A stretch of DNA of 16,953 nt from NCBI GenBank assembly GCA_937925525.1, contig CALALS010000258.1, positions 1 through 16,953 on the forward strand, in the 5' to 3' direction. The DNA is from an uncultured Flavobacteriales bacterium. Its GTDB lineage: Bacteria; Bacteroidota; Bacteroidia; Flavobacteriales_E; Vicingaceae. A program made the position numbers and the translations under genes. Shown piece by piece: positions 1-8,424 of this stretch. The notes beneath the pieces were generated by a model, which made no database searches, had not been told where the DNA came from, and was given only the letters and a program-made list of their open reading frames with translations. Each line of letters opens with the position of its first letter. Position 1 is the first letter of the stretch.

Positions 1-15
1 ATGTCTAAAAATAGC

Positions 16-23
16 TACTTTTG
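16..23 (+). promoter_or_regulatory. Bacteroidota -7 promoter element (TACTTTTG) of the TonB-dependent receptor
   Basis: TACTTTTG matches the Bacteroidota consensus TAnnTTTG exactly. The A of the receptor ATG lies only 7 nt after the final G, so transcription would begin at or within a few bases of the start codon. The -33 TTG-type element would fall before the window begins and cannot be checked. Confidence 0.5.
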
Positions 24-29
24 ACCTGC

Positions 30-2582
30 ATGAATTTTCGAGCCGTTTTATTTGCTATATGCTTATTGTCTTCATCTGTATTGTTTGGCCAGCAATCGGC
101 AACGCTATTTGGTACACTTACAGATTCTAGCGGAAATTATGTGAAAGAAGCTATTGTTTTTTCTTCGTTTAAAATTAAAGGAAAAGAGCAGTCTGTTACC
201 ACCAATGAGAAAGGCTATTTTGAAATTACCATTCCTGCCGACAGAGATGTTACGGTTCAGTTTTTCAAAGAAGGTTTTAAAACTCAAAACAAGCAGTTTA
301 ATTTAAAGCCCGGTGAACGCCAGGAAGTGAATCTCTCTTTTAAAAGTCTGGGGCTTGATTTAAAAACCTTCAATGTTTATGAAGAAAAGGATAGAGAAAA
401 GCCGATGCAAACAATCGACCATAGAGTGATAAGTTATATGCCTAATCCTTCTATGAATTTTGAATCTCTTTTAAAGGCTGTAGGGATTGGGGTGAGTATG
501 AATAATGAATTGAGCTCCCAATATAGTGTGAGAGGCGGAAATTTTGATGAGAATTTGATTTATGTGAATGATGTGCAGATTTATCGTCCGTTTTTGGTTC
601 GTTCGGGACAGCAAGAAGGATTGAGTTTTGTAAACTCTGACATGGTGGATGAAGTAAGTTTTTCGGCAGGTGGCTGGGAAGCAAAATATGGCGATAAGCT
701 TTCTTCTGTTTTAGATGTAAAGTATAAAGAACCTTCTGAGTTTAAGGGTTCGGTAATGGCTTCATTGCAGGGGTTAAGCACACATATTGAGGGAGCATCT
801 AAAAATTATCGGTTTACGCATATTACAGGATTGCGTTATAGAAGTAATCAGTACATACTAAAAAGTTTAGATACTGATGGAGACTACAAACCTATTTTTG
901 CTGACTTCCAAACTTACTTGACTTACGATATTACTGAAAAATATGAAATAGGTTTCTTAGGAAATTACGCTCAAAACAAATATCAATTTATTCCTGAAAC
1001 CAGAGAGACTGACTTTGGAACCATTAATCAAGCTTTACGATTAACCGTATTTTTTGACGGACAGGAATTGGATCAATATCGAACCTGGTTTGGAGCTGTT
1101 ACCAATACATTTCGCCCCAATAAAAATCTGAAGCTAAATTTTAATACTTCTGTTTATCGTTCGTTGGAAGATGAAACTTATGACATTATTGGAGCTTACA
1201 GAATTGATGAACTAGAAAGAGATTTAGGGAAAGATAATTTTGGTGATGTTGCTTTTAACAGAGGAGTGGGAGAGTTTCAAGACCATGCACGTAATTACTT
1301 AGATGTTTTGGTTGCCAATGTAGAGCATAGAGGAAAGTTATTGAAGCCTAATCATGTTACTGAATGGGGACTTACTGTTCAGCATGAGGATATTAGAGAT
1401 GAATTAAGCGAGTGGGAGAGAATAGATTCTGCAGATTATTCTTTGCCTCATAATCAGGATTCAGTGGGTTATAAAAACCCTGACTTACAGCCCATTCAAA
1501 CGCTAGAAATGTACAGTTCTACTAAATCAAAAGCAACGTTAATTTCAGAACGTATTTACGGCTTTGCTCAGAGAAGCTGGGATAAAGAAACCAAAGATTC
1601 GTCTGCTTATGGTTTTACCTTAGGAGTTAGGGCAAATTATTGGACATACAACAATGAAATTAACATTAGCCCGAGAGCTACTTTTTATTTAGAACCTAAT
1701 TGGAAGAGAGATTTTCTGTTTAGACTGAGTGGTGGATTTTATTATCAGCCTCCTTTTTACAGAGAGCTAAGAGATTATGATGGTCAATTAAATCCTGACA
1801 TTAAATCGCAACGGTCAATTCATGCTGTTTTAGGAAGCGATTATAATTTTAAAGCATGGGACAGACCCTTTAAGTTTGTAACTGAAGCTTATTATAAATA
1901 CATGGATAACATTATTCCTTATGATATAGATAATGTTAGGATTAGGTATTATGCCACTAATTCGGCTGTTGCGTATGCTACAGGAATTGATTTTAAATTA
2001 AATGGAGAATTAGTGAAAGATGTGGAGAGTTGGGTTAACTTATCTTTTATGACTACCAGAGAAAACTTAATTGATGATGACTATTATGAATATTTAAATT
2101 CTGATGGCGATACCATTATTCCGGGCTTTACTTTTAATAATGTAGCGGTAGATAGTTTTCATGTAGTGCCGGGATATATTCCAAGACCAACAGACCAAAG
2201 AGTTAATTTTAGTATGATGTTTCAGGATTACTTACCAAAACTACCTTCCCTAAAAATGCATTTGGTATTGTTCTTTGGAACAGGTTTGCCGTTTGGTCAA
2301 CCACAAAGTAAGAAGTACAGAAATGCAGCAAGAATTTCTCCTTACCAAAGAGTTGATTTAGGCTTTTCTTATTTGCTTAAAAAGCCTGACAAGAAAGTAA
2401 AAGATAAAAATCCGTTAAAGCATTTCGATAGCGTTTGGGCAAGTTTAGAAGTATTTAACTTACTTCAAAACAACAATAAAATATCTTATTTGTGGGTGAC
2501 AGATGTTACCGGAAGAAGTTATGGTGTTCCTAACTTTTTAACTAACCGACAAATCAACTTCAAGTTAAGGTTTGATTTTTAG
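30..2582 (+). CDS. TonB-dependent receptor with carboxypeptidase-regulatory-like N-terminal domain
   Basis: Outer-membrane active transporter, expected to take up an unidentified substrate using TonB/ExbBD energy. The protein has a signal peptide (MNFRAVLFAICLLSSSVLFG, cleaved near QQ). A carboxypeptidase-regulatory-like beta-sandwich follows (about residues 25-107, GTLTDSSGN...TTNEKGYFEI). Next is a plug domain (about 120-230, with YSVRGGNFDENLIYVND and FSAGGWEAKYGDKLSSVLDV). The rest is a long aromatic-rich beta-barrel ending in the outer-membrane-type terminus KLRFDF. About 850 residues is normal for this class. The frame is open from a TTG at 21, but I chose the ATG at 30 because the signal peptide begins there and the TTG overlaps the promoter element. 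No SusD-like partner is adjacent, so a polysaccharide-utilisation role is not supported. It converges on the next gene with one base between the stop codons. Family assignment is secure; the substrate is unknown. Confidence 0.93.
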   Translation: MNFRAVLFAICLLSSSVLFGQQSATLFGTLTDSSGNYVKEAIVFSSFKIKGKEQSVTTNEKGYFEITIPADRDVTVQFFKEGFKTQNKQFNLKPGERQEVNLSFKSLGLDLKTFNVYEEKDREKPMQTIDHRVISYMPNPSMNFESLLKAVGIGVSMNNELSSQYSVRGGNFDENLIYVNDVQIYRPFLVRSGQQEGLSFVNSDMVDEVSFSAGGWEAKYGDKLSSVLDVKYKEPSEFKGSVMASLQGLSTHIEGASKNYRFTHITGLRYRSNQYILKSLDTDGDYKPIFADFQTYLTYDITEKYEIGFLGNYAQNKYQFIPETRETDFGTINQALRLTVFFDGQELDQYRTWFGAVTNTFRPNKNLKLNFNTSVYRSLEDETYDIIGAYRIDELERDLGKDNFGDVAFNRGVGEFQDHARNYLDVLVANVEHRGKLLKPNHVTEWGLTVQHEDIRDELSEWERIDSADYSLPHNQDSVGYKNPDLQPIQTLEMYSSTKSKATLISERIYGFAQRSWDKETKDSSAYGFTLGVRANYWTYNNEINISPRATFYLEPNWKRDFLFRLSGGFYYQPPFYRELRDYDGQLNPDIKSQRSIHAVLGSDYNFKAWDRPFKFVTEAYYKYMDNIIPYDIDNVRIRYYATNSAVAYATGIDFKLNGELVKDVESWVNLSFMTTRENLIDDDYYEYLNSDGDTIIPGFTFNNVAVDSFHVVPGYIPRPTDQRVNFSMMFQDYLPKLPSLKMHLVLFFGTGLPFGQPQSKKYRNAARISPYQRVDLGFSYLLKKPDKKVKDKNPLKHFDSVWASLEVFNLLQNNNKISYLWVTDVTGRSYGVPNFLTNRQINFKLRFDF

Positions 2583-2583
2583 G

Positions 2584-3402
2584 CTACCACTTTTTATAGA
2601 CTCCAATGTTTAAGGTAGCTAAATGGGCTACATAGTTTCCTGAAAAAGCTCCGAAAGATGATATGGATAAACCGTACTTTTTTTCACTTTCATAAATGAA
2701 TTTGCCTCCCCAGGCAAAGTATTCTTGATTGTTTGGGTATAATCCGGTTTGTTCTAGTTCGGGCGTTTTCTTTTTACCATTAAAAGTGGACTCTTTGATA
2801 TCAAACACTGCTGCCAACCAAATTTTTGGTTTTATTTTATAGCCATATTCAGTAGTGATTCTTATCTCATCAGAATAATTGTGCGTTCTGTAAAAATAAC
2901 CTCCTTCTACAAATAAATAAGATTTGGCATTAATTGAACCGCCATGGTGTAACATCAGTCCAACGGCATTTGACATATATCCTGTAGATAATCCGTAATC
3001 TAAATTAGCAGAGGAAGTATAAATTTCAGAATTAACAGAAATACTGGTTAATGTTTTTTTCTCTCTCAACTTATATTTTAAGGCTAATTTTTGATTTCCT
3101 GCGGCAAACAATGACTTGTATATCGTATTGTTTTCTACAGCAACATATTTTGCAGAAGCAGTTCCAATAAAAGCAAGTCTATCGCTAATTCCGTATTCAA
3201 GATATGCATCAAAATTAAAGTCAGTTACATTATAGTTGAGCACTAAGTCTTTATTGTTTTTTAAAAATAACTCATTGTAAGTTCCTATTGGAATGGTAGG
3301 CTGCAATTGAAAATAACCACCGCCTTTTTTGGGAGTCCATGGACCACCGGCATAGGTGTAGTGGTAAATAAGTATAAGTATTATGGTGTATAATATCTTC
3401 AA
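2584..3402 (-). CDS. Putative outer-membrane beta-barrel protein, secreted, function unknown
   Basis: A 272-residue protein with an N-terminal signal peptide (KILYTIILILIYHYTYA, cleaved before GG). The mature start GGPWTPKKGGGYFQLQPT resembles the first strand of Bacteroidota porin-like barrels. Alternating hydrophobic/polar strands, many Tyr/Phe residues and a C-terminal aromatic (VYKKW) also fit an outer-membrane barrel. No catalytic motif is visible. The start must be TTG (3402-3400): there is no Met before the signal peptide, and any later start would remove it. It begins 4 bp after the stop of the SpoIIE-type phosphatase gene, so the two are probably co-transcribed. It could be a channel or an assembly or sensory partner; the sequence does not decide. 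Real-gene status is strong and the barrel call is moderate. Confidence 0.72.
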   Translation of the reverse strand: MKILYTIILILIYHYTYAGGPWTPKKGGGYFQLQPTIPIGTYNELFLKNNKDLVLNYNVTDFNFDAYLEYGISDRLAFIGTASAKYVAVENNTIYKSLFAAGNQKLALKYKLREKKTLTSISVNSEIYTSSANLDYGLSTGYMSNAVGLMLHHGGSINAKSYLFVEGGYFYRTHNYSDEIRITTEYGYKIKPKIWLAAVFDIKESTFNGKKKTPELEQTGLYPNNQEYFAWGGKFIYESEKKYGLSISSFGAFSGNYVAHLATLNIGVYKKW

Positions 3403-3406
3403 TTTA

Positions 3407-5497
3407 TTAAACTCTTACGCCTATTATACAAACGTCATCTATTTGCTCTAAGTTGCCTTTCCAACTGATATACTCCTTTTTTATTGACAAGTATTGTTGG
3501 GGTATTTCTTCTTCGTTAATTTTAAGCAAAAGCTTTCTTAGTTCAGGGTAACCATATTTTTTTCCTTTTGGCCCACCAAATTGGTCAGCAAAACCATCAG
3601 AGAATATATAGATTAAATCATCCTTTTCTAATTGAATGCTGTGGTTTGTAAATGGTTTGCTAAGACTTGTTCCTCCTATTGGCTGTTTGTCGGCTTTTAT
3701 TATTACAATTTCTTTGTTTTTTACAATATAAAGCGGGTTGTTTGCACCGGCATATTGAAGCTTCGCTGTTTTTTTGTCAGCAGAATATTGAAGCGAGCAT
3801 AAAGCTATGTCCATTCCGTCTCTTACTTCATTGTTTTTTTGTCTTAATGTTTCTTCAACTAAATTATTTAGTTTGTCTAAGATTTGTGCTGGTTGAGTTA
3901 ATTGAAATTCGTTAATCACTCTATTTAACCCATTATATCCTATAATGCTTATAAATGCTCCTGGTACTCCATGACCTGTACAATCTACCGCAGAAAAAAA
4001 CACCTGATTATTTTTTTGTTCTACCCAATAAAAATCTCCTGAAACAATATCTTTAGGTTGGTATAAAAAGAATGAATTCGGAAGTAAATCCTGAATTACT
4101 TTTTCAGGTGGTAAAATTGCTTTTTGAATTCTTTCAGCGTACGTAATACTATCTGTTATTTCTCTTTGTTTCTCTTCAATTACTTCTTTCTGGCGAGTGA
4201 TGGATGCATTTGCCTTTTTCTTTTGTCTGTAACCTCTAAAGGTTACTATCATTAGCAAAAGCGTGATTATCCCCCCAAATAGGAATGCGTTTCTTTGAAC
4301 TGTCTTTTTGCTCAGTTCAGCTATATTTTTTTTAATTTCAGCATCTTTAGCAATTAGTTCTTGTTCTTTTTTCTCAGTTTCATATATGGTTTGTAGTCTT
4401 GCAACGTTTTCTGTATTTTCTTTATTTAACATGCTATCACGAACCTGTACATACATTTTTAATGCCTGATAAGCTTTTTTATCATCATTGAGTTTTGCAT
4501 AGGTAGCATGCAATAAATCATATCCTTCCATAGTTCTGTTTAGTGAACTAATTTTTCTTGATAGCCTAATACTATTTTCAATATTTTTAATGGCCTCATC
4601 ATATCTGCCTTGGATTTTTAATAATCCTCCAAAATCAAAATAAACAGCGGCCATTCCGTCATCACTTTTAAGGTCTTTGTATATGTCAAATGCCTTTTGA
4701 TAGTAATTCATGGCCTCATCATACCTTTTTTTATTCATTTGAATGGATCCAAGTCCGCAGTAGCAATTTGCCAGATTATACAATTCTCCGTTTGATTTAA
4801 ATATTTTGGCAGCTGTTATGAAATAACCTTCTGCTTTAGCAAAGTTGGTTTGAGTTTTATAAATATTTCCAAGATTGTTATAACATCTTGCTATGGTCAA
4901 AGAATCTCTCAATTCATTTGCTATATCTAGCCCTTTTTGATAATACTCAATGGCTTTATTGAAATTATTTAGGTTGAAATAAACAATACCTATATTTATA
5001 GTTATTAGACCAATTTTTTGTTTGTTACTTTCATTATTTTCTAATAATCGGATTGATTTTAGATAGTTTTCTAGTGACTTTTCAAATATTCCCTGATAAA
5101 GGTATGCGTTACCTATTCCATTATAGGAACCAGCGGACTTTTCATACATGCCAATACTTTGGTAAATATCTATTGCTCTTTTGAAATGATAAACTGCACT
5201 ATCGTTTTGGTTTTTTTGTAAAAAAACCGTTGCAATATTATGGTGTGCTCTGGCAAAATATTTTCTATTGGAAATAGCCGAAGAAATTTTTAATGCTTCT
5301 GTGCTATATTTTTCTGATTTTGTAATGTCGGAATAAAGGTTTTCCCAAACCAGGTCATCAAGCAATAAAAGCTTAGAAGTATCAGTTGTTACTTTTTTTA
5401 ACTCTTTTTCAAGACTATCTACAAAAAAAGTGTTTTGACCAACAATAAATAGCGGTAGAAGTAGAACAATAACAAGTAGTTTTATTTTATTGGTCAT
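3407..5497 (-). CDS. TPR-repeat membrane protein with C-terminal SpoIIE-type (PP2C-like) phosphatase domain
   Basis: A 696-residue signalling protein. It has a signal peptide (ending about FIVGQ), a long array of TPR repeats (about 45-365; e.g. ATVFLQKNQNDSAVYHFKRA and LGNIYKTQTNFAKAEGYF), a charged coiled coil, one transmembrane helix (about 402-421) and a second coiled coil. The C-terminal SpoIIE/PPM serine phosphatase domain spans about 455-696. Metal-coordinating acidic motifs are intact: SGDFYW (~487), DCTGHGVPGAF (~505), SDGFADQ (~635) and IDDV (~686), so it should be catalytically active. The layout places the TPR sensor in the periplasm and the phosphatase in the cytoplasm. By family analogy it would dephosphorylate a partner-switching anti-sigma antagonist or similar phosphoprotein, but no kinase or STAS protein is nearby. 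The ATG at 5497 sits directly behind a TAnnTTTG element. Confidence 0.9.
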   Translation of the reverse strand: MTNKIKLLVIVLLLPLFIVGQNTFFVDSLEKELKKVTTDTSKLLLLDDLVWENLYSDITKSEKYSTEALKISSAISNRKYFARAHHNIATVFLQKNQNDSAVYHFKRAIDIYQSIGMYEKSAGSYNGIGNAYLYQGIFEKSLENYLKSIRLLENNESNKQKIGLITINIGIVYFNLNNFNKAIEYYQKGLDIANELRDSLTIARCYNNLGNIYKTQTNFAKAEGYFITAAKIFKSNGELYNLANCYCGLGSIQMNKKRYDEAMNYYQKAFDIYKDLKSDDGMAAVYFDFGGLLKIQGRYDEAIKNIENSIRLSRKISSLNRTMEGYDLLHATYAKLNDDKKAYQALKMYVQVRDSMLNKENTENVARLQTIYETEKKEQELIAKDAEIKKNIAELSKKTVQRNAFLFGGIITLLLMIVTFRGYRQKKKANASITRQKEVIEEKQREITDSITYAERIQKAILPPEKVIQDLLPNSFFLYQPKDIVSGDFYWVEQKNNQVFFSAVDCTGHGVPGAFISIIGYNGLNRVINEFQLTQPAQILDKLNNLVEETLRQKNNEVRDGMDIALCSLQYSADKKTAKLQYAGANNPLYIVKNKEIVIIKADKQPIGGTSLSKPFTNHSIQLEKDDLIYIFSDGFADQFGGPKGKKYGYPELRKLLLKINEEEIPQQYLSIKKEYISWKGNLEQIDDVCIIGVRV

Positions 5498-5504
5498 AGC
5501 ATAA

Positions 5505-5512
5505 CAAAAGTA
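5505..5512 (-). promoter_or_regulatory. -7 promoter element (TACTTTTG, minus strand) of the TPR/SpoIIE phosphatase
   Basis: On the minus strand TACTTTTG is an exact TAnnTTTG match, and the ATG at 5497 begins 8 nt after its last G. This predicts a leaderless or near-leaderless mRNA. It lies in the 33-bp gap after the pseudouridine synthase stop, so the phosphatase can have its own promoter despite sharing strand with the upstream operon. No clear -33 TTG is present at 17-23 bp spacing; an AT-only palindrome (5518-5527) lies just upstream instead. Confidence 0.45.
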
Positions 5513-5530
5513 GAAATATTTTAAAATGCT

Positions 5531-6568
5531 TTACCTACTCTGCGAATAGACTTCCCATTTTTGGAGAAGTTGTTTCATGTCATCGGGCAAGTCAGAGTCA
5601 AATTCTAAAAACTTTCCGGTGGAAGGATGTTTAAATCCTAATGTTTTTGCGTGAAGTGCATGTCGCTGACAAATACTAAAACAATTTTGCACAAACTGTT
5701 TGTATTTAGTGAATGTGGTGCCTTTTACAATTCTGTTGCCGCCATACTCTGTATCATTAAATAGCGGATGACCTATGTACTTAAAATGAGCTCTTATTTG
5801 GTGCGTTCTACCGGTTTCTAGTTTACATTCTACATGTGTTATATAGCCGTATCTTCTAATTACTTTATAATGCGTAATGGATATTTTTCCTTTTTCCTCA
5901 TCATCATAAATGTGCATTATTTTTCGGTCTTTTTGGCTTCTGCCAATGTAGCCTGTAATTGTTCCTTCATCTTCTAAAACATCTCCCCAAACTATTGCCT
6001 GGTAAGTTCGTTGGCTGGTTTTATTAAAAAACTGGTTGGCTAAGTGAGTTAATGCCTCATCGGTTTTTGCTACTACCATTATACCACTAGTGTTTTTATC
6101 GAGTCTATGGACTAATCCCGGTCTTGGAAATGGTCCGTCTTGAGTGGGTAGATTTTCAAAATGATAAATTAATGCATTAACCAAAGTGCCGGTGTAGTTA
6201 CCAAATCCGGGATGTACTACAAGTCCGGCTTCTTTATTAATGACTAATACATCATTATCTTCATGTAAAATTTCAAGAGGAATATCTTCTGCTATTAACT
6301 CAACTTCTCTAGGAGGATAAGGAAGTACAATTGAAATTTCTTCACCCGGCTTTACCTTATAGTTTGGCTTTACAATTTTCCCGTCAACTAAAATGTTACC
6401 TGACTTGGCTGCGTTTTGTATTCTGTTCCTAGAGGTATTCGGAATTCGGTCAATTAAGAATTTATCTATTCTTAATAACTCCTGTTTTTTGTCAACCTTG
6501 TATTTGTAATGTTCAAATAACTCTTCTTCTTCAGAGCTTTCTATATCCTGAGAATTATCTTCTAACAT
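5531..6568 (-). CDS. rluD: RluD-family 23S rRNA pseudouridine synthase
   Basis: Isomerises specific uridines to pseudouridine in large-subunit rRNA (RluD modifies the helix 69 loop of 23S rRNA). The 345-residue protein has an acidic N-terminal extension, an S4 RNA-binding domain (about 30-90, RIDKFLIDRIPNTSRNRIQN...ILVDG) and the catalytic domain. The RluA/RluD motif II, GLVHRLDKNTSGIMVVAKT, is intact with catalytic Asp at about 157. The later ETGRTHQIRAHFKYIGHPLFND motif is also present. Its ATG shares one base with the TAA of the upstream T9SS cargo gene (TAATG), indicating translational coupling in an operon with the PASTA gene. The family includes RluA, RluC and RluD; the S4 domain and overall length favour RluC/RluD, but the exact target uridines cannot be read from sequence. 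Confidence 0.92.
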   Translation of the reverse strand: MLEDNSQDIESSEEEELFEHYKYKVDKKQELLRIDKFLIDRIPNTSRNRIQNAAKSGNILVDGKIVKPNYKVKPGEEISIVLPYPPREVELIAEDIPLEILHEDNDVLVINKEAGLVVHPGFGNYTGTLVNALIYHFENLPTQDGPFPRPGLVHRLDKNTSGIMVVAKTDEALTHLANQFFNKTSQRTYQAIVWGDVLEDEGTITGYIGRSQKDRKIMHIYDDEEKGKISITHYKVIRRYGYITHVECKLETGRTHQIRAHFKYIGHPLFNDTEYGGNRIVKGTTFTKYKQFVQNCFSICQRHALHAKTLGFKHPSTGKFLEFDSDLPDDMKQLLQKWEVYSQSR

Positions 6569-8424
6569 TATCTTGCTATGATGAATTTCTTAGTTGTAGC
6601 AGCGGATTTATCACCAAAAACAGTAATTAAATAGATGCCATTTTGAAGATTAGAAACATCAATTTGGTTGGAAAAATCGGTTTCTAAAATTCTTTTGCCG
6701 CTTAAATCAGTAATTGCTATTTTTTTATTCGGAGAAACAATTCCATTAATGTTTAAAGCACTGTTGGCAGGATTAGGGTAAACAGTAAAATTTATCTCTT
6801 GAATACTTTCTTCTTTAATATTTACAGATGGATTTATACCGTTTCTAAACTTTGGTCGCATTAAAAGCGAGCCTTTGAAACTTGTGTTTGCCCATGTTCC
6901 TGTGGCATTATAATAAATGTTTGCAGAGTTGTCGTTGTTATAGTCGAAACCTACATTCATAGGTGCAGCAGTAATTTTTTCGTAGCCTATGTAAAACGAG
7001 CCGGATATAATTACGGGAGATGAAAACCTATATTCCACAAACTCACCCAGGAAAGTGTAAATTGGACTAACAACCACCGGTTCTTGATAAATAGGAGTGT
7101 TTAGGTCATTGCTCCAAACGGTTAGTTTTAAGGAAGCACTGCTCATATTATCTCTTAAAGGCGACCAGTATATATACATTCCTGTTAATGTGTCTTGAAT
7201 TTTTGAACTGAATCGATAAGCAGCTTGTGCGCCTATACCTTGAAGCCCCCATGCAACTTCAGCCGTCCCATCATCTCTGGAATAATAATCTCCAAATACT
7301 TGATAAGTGATGAAGGTGTCGTTTTTAGTATGAAAGTCAAATTTTTGAGAGGAAGTTTTATCCAACGTAAAATAGTTCTGAATCATGAACCGATATGTCT
7401 TTCTATTATTTGTAGGGAAGTAAAAGTCATTCGCAGTTGGTCCTGCAGGTGTTGGTTTGTAAACTTCGTTAATTACGTTTACACTATCATTAGGTGCAAC
7501 GGTAAAAAATGGATCTTGCCCAAAAACAGGTTGTTCTTCTATTAAAACGCCTGTACTGTCATATACTTTGTATTTATAGTTAATAGCATATCCCGCACTG
7601 TTATCATAATTGTAAACTTTTGTGCGGAGAAAATCAATCATATTATTTATTGAATCAGCTTTGTAATGCCACCATGGCATTGCTTTATAGTCTTTCAAAA
7701 AGCTATAATCTCTATATTTATGGGTAACATCTTTTTGCTTGGTGTCTCCTTTTGTTCTTCCTTGATTAAGATAAATGTAATCTACATGCCAGTGGTCAAC
7801 ATTCCCACATAGAGTAGCATAGTTTTTAAACCGAAACTTAAATCCATCTTTTTGAAACATGGTGTCAACAAAAAGCATTACTTGTTTAAAATCGTGAACG
7901 GGAGCTCCTTTTGCTGACCATTTCCAATGCCATTTATTGGTAGATGGATTGTAAAACTCAAGTGTTAAAGAGTCTTCACTTTCGGGTTGATTGCCTAATC
8001 CCTGTGGTTGATACCAAAAACTCATATATACAGAATCTGATAATCCGGATAAGAAGAAAGGTTTTGAAGTCATATAATCAGCTACACCTTTAGCCACCGG
8101 ATTGGTAAAATTGTATGGATATCCGGTTGAGTCTAGTCCGTCAAAAGTTGCAACACCATAGGAGTGAGGGTTTTTTGCCATGCTGGCGTTTACGTAAACA
8201 TTAATATCATTCCATTTAGCAGGGTCAGGGAAATAGTAATATTTTGTAAAATCTTCCATAAAAGGAACAGAAAGTGTATCGTTTCCTGCTTTTTGATTTT
8301 TTATGACTTTAAATTCTTTGTGATAGCCAAACAAAGCTTTGTTATAATCTAAATCATAAAGAGCTTCCTGTGCTACAACAAAAACAGAAATAAAAAGAAA
8401 TATGATAGAAAATGTTTTTTTCAA
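6568..8424 (-). CDS. T9SS-secreted protein with type A C-terminal sorting domain and jelly-roll-like N-terminal region
   Basis: A 618-residue exported protein. A signal peptide (KKTFSIIFLFISVFVVAQ) carries it across the inner membrane. The C-terminal sorting domain (about 544-618; VYPNPANSALNI...ITDLSGKRI...LQNGIYLITV...KKFIIAR) is the type A signal recognised by the type IX secretion system for export and surface attachment. Residues about 53-220 look like a MAM/concanavalin-type beta-sandwich (EDFTKYYYFPDPAKW, SFWYQPQGLGNQPESEDSL, DHWHVDYIYL). The middle is further beta-rich sequence without recognised catalytic motifs, so adhesion or matrix binding is an inference. The start is TTG at 8424, the only one that keeps the signal peptide; it overlaps the PASTA-gene TGA as TTGA. 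The gene sits between PASTA and rluD. Confidence 0.88.
   Translation of the reverse strand: MKKTFSIIFLFISVFVVAQEALYDLDYNKALFGYHKEFKVIKNQKAGNDTLSVPFMEDFTKYYYFPDPAKWNDINVYVNASMAKNPHSYGVATFDGLDSTGYPYNFTNPVAKGVADYMTSKPFFLSGLSDSVYMSFWYQPQGLGNQPESEDSLTLEFYNPSTNKWHWKWSAKGAPVHDFKQVMLFVDTMFQKDGFKFRFKNYATLCGNVDHWHVDYIYLNQGRTKGDTKQKDVTHKYRDYSFLKDYKAMPWWHYKADSINNMIDFLRTKVYNYDNSAGYAINYKYKVYDSTGVLIEEQPVFGQDPFFTVAPNDSVNVINEVYKPTPAGPTANDFYFPTNNRKTYRFMIQNYFTLDKTSSQKFDFHTKNDTFITYQVFGDYYSRDDGTAEVAWGLQGIGAQAAYRFSSKIQDTLTGMYIYWSPLRDNMSSASLKLTVWSNDLNTPIYQEPVVVSPIYTFLGEFVEYRFSSPVIISGSFYIGYEKITAAPMNVGFDYNNDNSANIYYNATGTWANTSFKGSLLMRPKFRNGINPSVNIKEESIQEINFTVYPNPANSALNINGIVSPNKKIAITDLSGKRILETDFSNQIDVSNLQNGIYLITVFGDKSAATTKKFIIAR

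Noticed and set aside
21..29. TTG at 21 as the receptor start, adding three residues
   Set aside because: It overlaps the TAnnTTTG element and precedes the probable transcription start; the ATG at 30 gives a clean signal peptide.
2551..2580. Hairpin AAATCAA / TTGATTT followed by T residues at the receptor 3' end, as a terminator
   Set aside because: The stem is nearly all A-T with a 14-base loop, and the sequence is constrained by the barrel C-terminus; not strong enough to call.
3667..3915. Open frame on the plus strand opposite the SpoIIE domain
   Set aside because: It is antisense to conserved catalytic motifs, and its Leu/Cys-rich content reflects reverse translation of the real gene.
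3407..5497. SpoIIE domain as evidence of sporulation
   Set aside because: SpoIIE-type phosphatase domains are common in non-sporulating Bacteroidota signalling proteins, and no sporulation gene is present.
7225..7545. Open frame of 106 codons on the plus strand opposite the T9SS cargo gene
   Set aside because: It is antisense to a well-supported gene, shows no family motif and has unlikely composition; a shadow frame.
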